This document shows, piece by piece, positions 58,679 to 64,000 of a stretch of 64,000 nucleotides of DNA. This stretch comes from Caballeronia peredens. Its GTDB lineage: Bacteria; Pseudomonadota; Gammaproteobacteria; Burkholderiales; Burkholderiaceae. Location: assembly GCA_001544595.2 (NCBI GenBank), contig FCOH02000001.1, positions 372,001 to 436,000 of the forward strand, written 5' to 3'. How positions within the stretch are numbered: the stretch's first letter is position 1; each line of letters begins with the position of its first letter. Below the pieces are notes generated by a model. It was not told where the DNA came from, made no database searches, and saw nothing but the letters and a program-made list of their open reading frames with translations. The position numbers and the translations under genes are program-made.

Positions 58679-59599
58679 TCAACCGTGACGGCGCGCCGTC
58701 TCGTTCGCGACGAATTCCGCCGCCTGCGCGACGAGCCAGTTTTTAAACGCGACGAGATCGGCGCGGGCGCTCGCCTGCGGCGCTTCGCACAGCCAGTATG
58801 CGGTCTGCGTTTCGACGCTCGTCGCGCACGCCTCGACGAGCACGCCTGCCGCCAACTCGCGATCGACGAGCGGCCGCCGCCCGATCACGACGCCGAGTCC
58901 TGCCGCGGCGGCCTCGAACGCAAGCTGCACGGTGTCGAAGCGCAGTCCGCCATGGAGATCGAGGCCGTCGATGCCCGCGCCGTCCATCCACGCTTGCCAG
59001 TCCTGGGTCGCGGTATCGACGTGGATCAGCGTCGCGCGCGTGAGATCGGGCGCGGCGCCGCTGCTGGTGATACTCGCGAGATAGGCCGGGCTGCACAAGG
59101 GCACGAGCCGCTCGCCGAAGAGCCGTTGCCACGCGGCGCCGTCCACCGGCCCGCGGCTCAGGCGCAGGCCGAAATCGAAACCGTCGACGGGAAAGCCCGC
59201 TTGCCGGCGCGACGTGTCGATGCTCACGTCGATGTGCGGCCAACGGGCGCGGAAATCGGCGAGACGCGGGACGAGCCAGCGCGCGGCGAGCGTCGGCGCG
59301 CAGGTAATGGCGATCGAGCGGCGCTTGCGCCTGTCGGGCAGCGTCTGCGTGCCGATGGCGATGAGCGAGAACGCCTCCGCGATATACGGCAGATATTGCT
59401 CGCCGGCCGCGCTGAGCGACAGGCCGCGCGGCTCGCGCACGAACAGTTCGACGCCGAGCATGTCTTCCAGCGCGCCGATGCCGTGGCTCACCGCGCCCGG
59501 CGTGACGTTCAGTTCAGCCGCGGCGAGCTTGAAACTGCGATGGCGCGCGGCGGCTTCGAAGAGACGAAGAGCGTTGAGGGGCGGAAGACGCTGGGGCAT
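58679..59599 (-). CDS. LysR-family regulator, GcvA-like
   Basis: Regulator of 306 residues. The N-terminus MPQRLPPLNALRLFEAAARH followed by SFKLAAAELNVTPGAVSHGI and RGLSLSAAGEQYL places it with GcvA/AmpR-like LysR proteins. The effector domain starts near residue 90 (IAITCAPTLAARWLVPRL). ATG 59599 fits the family N-terminus; an upstream in-frame ATG at 59644 is less likely. It is 85 bases upstream of the MFS gene on the same strand and may control it. Confidence 0.9.
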   Translation of the reverse strand: MPQRLPPLNALRLFEAAARHRSFKLAAAELNVTPGAVSHGIGALEDMLGVELFVREPRGLSLSAAGEQYLPYIAEAFSLIAIGTQTLPDRRKRRSIAITCAPTLAARWLVPRLADFRARWPHIDVSIDTSRRQAGFPVDGFDFGLRLSRGPVDGAAWQRLFGERLVPLCSPAYLASITSSGAAPDLTRATLIHVDTATQDWQAWMDGAGIDGLDLHGGLRFDTVQLAFEAAAAGLGVVIGRRPLVDRELAAGVLVEACATSVETQTAYWLCEAPQASARADLVAFKNWLVAQAAEFVANETARRHG

Positions 59600-59740
59600 G
59601 AGTGGCGTGAAGGCAGGGCGGCGTGCGTGAGCGTATATTGCCATCGCCCGATTCGCGCGTCTCGCCCACCGTTGCCCGTGACGGCGGCCGTACGAAGGCG
59701 GTGTACTATTGGAAGATCACTTTCTGCGGTGGCGTCGATC

Positions 59741-60142
59741 ATGTCGGACGAGTGGAAACACCGCGTCAGGCTGTTCATCCAACGTTTCTGGCAGCCGACC
59801 AGCGCATGCATGACCTGCATGCCGGGGAGCTGGAGCAATCTCCTGAGTTTTGCGCACTGGGTCACGGCATTCAAGACCGGTCTGCTCACCGGAATACTGG
59901 CCGTGCTTCTCACCTTCACGCCGGCGAGAAAACTCTTCAGGAATCGATTCGGCAACGCGACTATCGTCGGCCTTCTGACCATGGTCGGCGACTCGTACGC
60001 GCACGCGAGCCATTACGACGTCGCGTCGATCGAACATATCGTGACGGGCGTGGTTTCGGGCCTTCTGACGCTCGCCGGATCGTATCTGTTCGAAGACCGC
60101 GCCCGGCGCATCCGCAACGCCTGGGCGCGTGTATTCGGCTAG
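59741..60142 (+). CDS. Small integral membrane protein of unknown function
   Basis: Protein of 133 residues with two or three hydrophobic helices (VTAFKTGLLTGILAVLLTF, about 42-60; ATIVGLLTMVGD; IVTGVVSGLLTLAGSYLF) and charged ends. A CMTCMPG pair of cysteines lies near residue 23-29. I do not recognise the family. It is on the plus strand between two minus-strand genes with its own upstream region, and its composition matches a real gene. Confidence 0.6.
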   Translation: MSDEWKHRVRLFIQRFWQPTSACMTCMPGSWSNLLSFAHWVTAFKTGLLTGILAVLLTFTPARKLFRNRFGNATIVGLLTMVGDSYAHASHYDVASIEHIVTGVVSGLLTLAGSYLFEDRARRIRNAWARVFG

Positions 60143-60177
60143 CGCGAGTGCGGCCCGATGCCGCTATGGAGCCAGTC

Positions 60178-61248
60178 TCAGGCAGGAATGATCCGCTCGC
60201 GCTTCAGGCGGTCGAACAGATCGAAGAAGGAATCGGGCGTGCTTTGATAATCGAGAAAGCCGGCCTTGCGGCTCTTCGACATGTCCGTCAGCACTTCCAT
60301 CGGACGGCCGAGGTCGGCATCCGTATGCCACCACGAAACGAGCTTGCCGATGTCGTGCTCGGCCAGCGAGTGACGCGCCGCGATGTTGGCCCACGCCTCG
60401 CCCGCGTGCTGCATGCGGTTTTCCAGGGGCCGGGTTTGTCCGTCGAATGGCGCAGGCTCGATGTCGAAATAACCCGCAATGCGCTCCCACATCCACTTCC
60501 AGCGGAACACGTCGCCGTTGACGACGTTGAACGCCTCATCGCGCGCTGCGGGCGAGGTCGCCGCCCATTCGAGATGACGTGCGAGCAGACGCGCATCCGT
60601 CATGTCCGTGAGGCCGTTCCACTGCGCCGCCGAGCCGGGAAACCGGAACGGCTCGCCGCTCGCCTTGCAGAGCGTCGCGTAGACGGCCAGCGTGACGCCC
60701 ATGTTCATCGCGTTGCCCACGGCAAAGCCGATGATCGTGTGCGGCCGGTGCACGCTCCAGCCGAAACCGTACTCGCGGGCGGCGTCGAACAGGCGGTCTT
60801 CCTGCTCGTAGTAGAAGTTGTCGACGGGTTGCCGGCCTTGCTCTTCGCGAAACGGCGTCATCGGGACGCTGCCTTTCGCATAGGCCTCGAACGGGCCGAG
60901 GTAGTGCTTCAGGCCCGTCACCAGCGCCGCGTGCGTGAGCGCGCCGGACGGGCCGAGCGCCGCCAGCACGTTCGCGACCATCGCGCCGTTGACGCGGATG
61001 TTCTCGGCTTCCGTCGCCTGGCGCGACCACGCGGTGAAGAACACGTGACTGAATCGCTGGCCCTGCAACGCCTGCGTGACCGACGATGCCGACGCGAGAT
61101 CCGCCGTCATCGATTCGACGCCGGCCGGCGCGGGTGTCCGGCCGCGTGACAATCCCGCGATCGACCAGCCGTCGTGCGTTTGAAGATGCTCGGCGAGGTT
61201 GCGTCCGACGACGCCCGTGGCGCCGATGATGAGTGCTCGTTTGTCCAT
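60178..61248 (-). CDS. PRISE-like SDR (progesterone 5-beta-reductase family)
   Basis: Atypical short-chain dehydrogenase of 356 residues. The cofactor motif is ALIIGATGVVGRNLAEHL (about 5-22). LVTGLKHYLGPFEAYAKG (about 108-125) carries the TGxKHY-GPF signature of PRISE enzymes (plant progesterone 5-beta-reductase / iridoid synthase family), which reduce activated C=C bonds of enones with NADPH. FYYEQEDRLFDA holds the catalytic tyrosine. The natural substrate in bacteria is usually unknown. It is transcribed away from the membrane gene and toward it lies no operon partner; a MarR gene is 135 bases upstream on the same strand. Confidence 0.85.
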   Translation of the reverse strand: MDKRALIIGATGVVGRNLAEHLQTHDGWSIAGLSRGRTPAPAGVESMTADLASASSVTQALQGQRFSHVFFTAWSRQATEAENIRVNGAMVANVLAALGPSGALTHAALVTGLKHYLGPFEAYAKGSVPMTPFREEQGRQPVDNFYYEQEDRLFDAAREYGFGWSVHRPHTIIGFAVGNAMNMGVTLAVYATLCKASGEPFRFPGSAAQWNGLTDMTDARLLARHLEWAATSPAARDEAFNVVNGDVFRWKWMWERIAGYFDIEPAPFDGQTRPLENRMQHAGEAWANIAARHSLAEHDIGKLVSWWHTDADLGRPMEVLTDMSKSRKAGFLDYQSTPDSFFDLFDRLKRERIIPA

Positions 61249-61382
61249 TCCGTCCGCTGCGTATCGAAGTTTTCCCGATGCCGCCGCCGCTGCGTGTGTG
61301 CAGCCGGCGCACGGCCCTCGTGCGCCAGTGTGACGGATTGCGGGAAACCGTGCTGATCACGCCCGCGTTTGTTTGCCCGGCC

Positions 61383-62003
61383 TCAGACGTCTTCGAGCGT
61401 TTCGCCGCGCTCGGCGATGATCCTGCCGAGTTCCCGCGTCGACGGCACGCGCCGCATCGGATTCGTGGAACCGGCTTCGTCGTCGGCGAGATTCTCGATG
61501 ATCGCGAGAAGCACCTTACGCGCGGTCTTGATGTCGCGCTCGCTCAACCCCGTCACGCTGATCTCGTTGACTTCCTCCGCGAGCGGCACGAGCTTGCGCT
61601 TGAGCGCGCGGCCTTCGGCGGTGAGGTACACATGCGTGTTCTTCTTGTTCTCGGGCCGCTGCTGGCGCTCCACGAGCCCGAGCTTTTCCATGGCGGTGAC
61701 GGCCGCGAACGTCGTCGGCGCCATGACGCCCGCCTGCTCGCTGAGTTCGCGCTGCGTGAGACCGTCGGTTTCCCACAGGATGCGCAGAAACGTCCAGTGC
61801 CCGAACGACACTGAATGTTCCGCGAGCCGCATCTGCAAGGCGCGCACCATCGAACGCGTCGCGTCTTTCACGAGGTGCGCGAGCCGGTCGTTCGGCAAGG
61901 ATTCATGCCAATGGCGCAGCATTTCCGCGGTCTCGCGCGGCGCGCCTTCCAGCTTCTCTTTACGTGTCATGGCGATGTTTTCCCAGAGCGATTCATGTTT
62001 CAT
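61383..62003 (-). CDS. MarR-family transcriptional regulator
   Basis: Winged-helix regulator of about 206 residues. The core is SFGHWTFLRILWETDGLTQR (about 67-86), then ELSEQAGVMAPTTFAAVTAM (recognition helix) and VERQQRPENKKNTHVYLTAEG (wing, ends near 127). It diverges from an MFS gene at 62209. Both that promoter and the one of the reductase-like gene at 63740 carry a TTAGATATC-type palindrome, as MarR proteins bind, so it may repress both in the absence of an aromatic ligand. The start is uncertain (ATGs at 62042, 62003 or 61970). Confidence 0.88.
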   Translation of the reverse strand: MKHESLWENIAMTRKEKLEGAPRETAEMLRHWHESLPNDRLAHLVKDATRSMVRALQMRLAEHSVSFGHWTFLRILWETDGLTQRELSEQAGVMAPTTFAAVTAMEKLGLVERQQRPENKKNTHVYLTAEGRALKRKLVPLAEEVNEISVTGLSERDIKTARKVLLAIIENLADDEAGSTNPMRRVPSTRELGRIIAERGETLEDV

Positions 62004-62107
62004 CGACATGATAGCCGGTGGGTCCGCCGCCATGCCGTGCAAGGTCGGCGAACCTTACTTCGGGCAAACCCGAACTTGTTCCCGCGCCGGCCTCTCCCTA
62101 CCATTAT

Positions 62108-62123
62108 AGTTAGATATCGAATA
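62108..62123. promoter_or_regulatory. Putative MarR operator upstream of MFS gene
   Basis: AGTTAGATATCGAATA lies between the divergent MarR and MFS genes. Its core TTAGATATCGAAT (62110-62122) differs by one base from TTAGATATCTAAT at 63658-63670 before the next transcription unit. AT-rich palindromes of this size are typical MarR sites. Confidence 0.65.
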
Positions 62124-62208
62124 AAAACCTCGAATGGCCGGAGCGTGCGGCGGGTGTCGCGCGGGCCGGTTTCTCGTCCTCATCAGAGAAGCGCAACGGA
62201 GACGTTTG

Positions 62209-63561
62209 GTGGCCAAATCCACAGTCACGGAATTCATGTCGGAAACGGATGCGACGGCTGCTCGCATCGAATCGACGTATCACAAGGTCACCTGGCGGCT
62301 GATGTCGTTCATCTTCGTCTGCTGGGTGCTGAATTACCTCGACCGCGTGAACGTGAGCTTCGCGCAACTGCATCTGAAGCAGGATCTCGGACTCTCCGAT
62401 GCCGCCTACGGACTCGGCGTGAGCCTGTTCTTCATCGGCTACATTTCGCTCGAAGTGCCGAGCACGTTGTGGCTCAAGAAGGTCGGCGCGCGGCTGACGA
62501 TCTCGCGCATCATGATCCTGTGGGGCGGCATCTCGACCGCGATGGCCTTCATGACCACGCCCGCGCAGTTCTATATCGCGCGCATTCTGCTCGGCGCGGC
62601 CGAGGCGGGCTTCTGGCCGGGCATCATCCTGTATCTGACGTACTGGTATCCGGGCGCGCGGCGTGCGCGCATCACGTCGCGTTTTCTGCTGGCGATCGCG
62701 GCGGCAGGAATCATCGGCGGGCCGCTGTCGGGCTGGATTCTGCACAATTTCGTCGATGTGCTCGGCTACAAGAACTGGCAATGGCTGTTCTTTCTCGAAG
62801 GCCTGCCGGCGCTCGTGATGGGCATCGTCGCGTTCTTCTATCTGGTCGACCGGCCGCAGGACGCGCGCTGGCTCGATGCCGAGCAAAAGAAGATCATTCT
62901 CGATGCGCTCGCCGCCGACCGCGCCGAGAAAGCGCCCGCGAAACATAAGGGCGGGCAGTTGCTGGCGGCGCTCAAGGACCCGCGCGTCTATATCCTCGCG
63001 GCGGGCTGGGGCACGGTGCCGCTGTGCGGCACGATCCTCAACTACTGGACGCCGACCATCATCCGGCAGGCGGGCGTGGCGGACGTGCTGAACGTGGGAC
63101 TCCTGTCGGCGTTGCCGTACATCATCGGCGCGCTCGGCATGTTCGCGGTGGCGCGCAGTTCCGACGTGACGCTCGAGCGGCGCTGGCACTTCTTCGCGTG
63201 CACGGCCGTGGGCGCGCTGGGCGGCTTCCTGTTGCCGATGGTGTCGGGCAGCACGGCGGCGGCCATCGTCTGCCTCGGCATGATCTCCATCTCCTACTTC
63301 GGCGCGGCCGCGATCATCTGGTCGATTCCGCCGGCCTATCTCACCGACGAAGCCGCAGCAGCCGGCATCGGCGCGATCAGTTGTCTGGGTCAGGTCGGCG
63401 CGTTCTGCGGACCCATCGCGCTCGGCTGGATCAAGACGATGACGGGCAGCCTCGCGATCGGGCTGGCGGCCATCGCCGCGATCGTGCTGCTCGGCGGACT
63501 CGCGGTTCTGATCGGCGTGCCCGCGAACACCTTGCGCGAGCACGCGGAGAAGCGCGCGTGA
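62209..63561 (+). CDS. MFS transporter, anion:cation symporter (phthalate permease-like)
   Basis: Transporter of about 450 residues, twelve helices. [19 protein letters not shown] (about 41-59, D-R-x-N motif) and [18 protein letters not shown] (motif after helix 2) define the ACS family, with members for phthalate, tartrate and hydroxyphenylacetate. [21 protein letters not shown] is the helix 4-5 hallmark. I chose GTG 62209 because GGAG lies seven bases upstream; ATG 62236 is the alternative. It diverges from the MarR gene and precedes a phthalate-dioxygenase-reductase-like gene, so uptake of an aromatic acid is likely. Confidence 0.88.
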   Translation: MAKSTVTEFMSETDATAARIESTYHKVTWRLMSFIFVCWVLNYLDRVNVSFAQLHLKQDLGLSDAAYGLGVSLFFIGYISLEVPSTLWLKKVGARLTISRIMILWGGISTAMAFMTTPAQFYIARILLGAAEAGFWPGIILYLTYWYPGARRARITSRFLLAIAAAGIIGGPLSGWILHNFVDVLGYKNWQWLFFLEGLPALVMGIVAFFYLVDRPQDARWLDAEQKKIILDALAADRAEKAPAKHKGGQLLAALKDPRVYILAAGWGTVPLCGTILNYWTPTIIRQAGVADVLNVGLLSALPYIIGALGMFAVARSSDVTLERRWHFFACTAVGALGGFLLPMVSGSTAAAIVCLGMISISYFGAAAIIWSIPPAYLTDEAAAAGIGAISCLGQVGAFCGPIALGWIKTMTGSLAIGLAAIAAIVLLGGLAVLIGVPANTLREHAEKRA

Positions 63562-63582
63562 CAACGGTTCTCGCAGCATCGG

Positions 63583-63609
63583 CGGCGCCTTCGGGCGCCG
63601 TTTTTATTT
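63583..63609 (+). terminator. Rho-independent terminator after MFS gene
   Basis: CGGCGCC-TTCG-GGCGCCG (63583-63600), a perfect 7-bp stem with a TTCG tetraloop, directly followed by TTTTTATTT. It separates the MFS gene from the reductase-like gene. Confidence 0.92.
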
Positions 63610-63656
63610 GATGCCGCGGCGACGCGTTTCAGGGAAAACCCGCTTGCCTCAAAATG

Positions 63657-63670
63657 ATTAGATATCTAAT
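63657..63670. promoter_or_regulatory. Putative MarR operator upstream of reductase gene
   Basis: ATTAGATATCTAAT is a perfect 14-bp palindrome 69 bases before the start codon at 63740. It nearly repeats the site at 62110-62122, linking this promoter to the same MarR regulator. Confidence 0.68.
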
Positions 63671-63739
63671 ATAAACGCATGGAGTGACGTCGGCATGAAG
63701 ACGTCATGCGCGTGACGAACGGAGCAGGAGAGCAGGGAA

Positions 63740-64000
63740 ATGAGCGAGGCAACGAGCAACGAACTGTCATTCAGGACGCTCGTCGTGACGAAGAAGGAAC
63801 TGGTCGCGGACGGCATCGTGAGCTTCGAGCTGCGCGATCCCGAAGGCCGCGCGCTCGAGCCCTTCAGCGCCGGCGCGCATCTGACGCTGCGCGTGCCGAG
63901 CGGCGCGAACCGCAACTATTCGCTGTGCAACGACCCGGACGAAACCGACCGCTACGTGATCGCCGTGAAGCGCGACGCGGCGGGGCGCGGCGGCTCCGTC
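63740..64000 (+). CDS. Phthalate dioxygenase reductase-like protein, N-terminal part
   Basis: Cut by the window end; 87 codons are present. FELRDPEGRALEPFSAGAHL followed by NRNYSLCNDPDE matches the FMN-binding domain of the phthalate dioxygenase reductase / VanB class (R-x-Y-S-L motif contacts the flavin). Such proteins carry FMN, NAD and a C-terminal plant-type [2Fe-2S] cluster and feed one-component Rieske oxygenases. The oxygenase partner is probably just downstream. GGAGAGCAGGGAA precedes ATG 63740, and a MarR-type palindrome lies upstream. Confidence 0.85.
   Translation, partial: MSEATSNELSFRTLVVTKKELVADGIVSFELRDPEGRALEPFSAGAHLTLRVPSGANRNYSLCNDPDETDRYVIAVKRDAAGRGGSV

Overview
The window is high-GC DNA with dense, often overlapping genes. 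Gene content points to a beta-proteobacterium of the Burkholderia / Paraburkholderia / Caballeronia group: a general porin, DUF4148 small secreted proteins, an aryl-polyene-type pigment locus, a three-component aromatic dioxygenase operon, and many LysR and MFS genes. Genus is inferred from gene content only. I see no rRNA, tRNA or CRISPR array.

Layout. 1-3927: end of an ABC-importer operon (two permeases) joined to a LeuC/LeuD-type hydro-lyase and an isocitrate-lyase/PEP-mutase family lyase. 3968-5552: ferric-chelate reductase and its PadR regulator (YqjH/YqjI type) with palindromic operators. 5802-12303: CorA, an EAL-CBS-GGDEF protein, a phospholipase-D-like protein and MgtC. 12526-12648: transposase remnant. 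12784-26773: aromatic-acid catabolic island. 27040-29531: flavin reductase, membrane protein, methyltransferase. 29504-46303: divergent aryl-polyene-like cluster with an embedded MNT/HEPN toxin-antitoxin remnant. 46304-48313: Tat-exported polygalacturonase. 48629-52390: two-component system and small envelope genes sharing a repeated promoter element. 52427-61248: Ohr, LysR regulators, MFS transporters, an S11 peptidase and a PRISE-like reductase. 61383-64000: a MarR regulator, an MFS carrier and the start of a phthalate-dioxygenase-reductase-like gene.

The catabolic island is the most interesting part. One operon (12784-25398) encodes a Rieske dioxygenase (alpha, beta, ferredoxin, reductase), a PdxA-family dehydrogenase in the place where p-cumate/biphenyl-type pathways use an SDR, an extradiol ring-cleavage enzyme, a class II aldolase-like (CmtD-position) protein without its metal histidines, a meta-fission hydrolase, the hydratase-aldolase-acylating dehydrogenase tail to pyruvate and acetyl-CoA, a permease and a porin. 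Facing it is a gene fusing a helix-turn-helix to a citrate synthase fold. The fold has lost the catalytic His (now Thr) and has Glu for the catalytic Asp, but keeps the substrate-binding arginines, so it looks like a metabolite-sensing regulator made from an enzyme. The same palindrome, ATTGATCAATG(C/T)GAA, lies over the -35 box of the operon and just upstream of the regulator's own gene.

The aryl-polyene-like cluster has two gene fusions (ketosynthase with chain-length factor; AMP-ligase with dehydratase), a halogenase-like flavoenzyme and a polysaccharide deacetylase. A minimal-nucleotidyltransferase antitoxin with a frameshifted HEPN toxin sits inside it. Three local regulator-operator pairings can be read from repeated sequence: PadR (5564-5599), the two-component system (GTATC repeats spaced 10 bp at two promoters) and MarR (TTAGATATC(T/G)AAT at two promoters).
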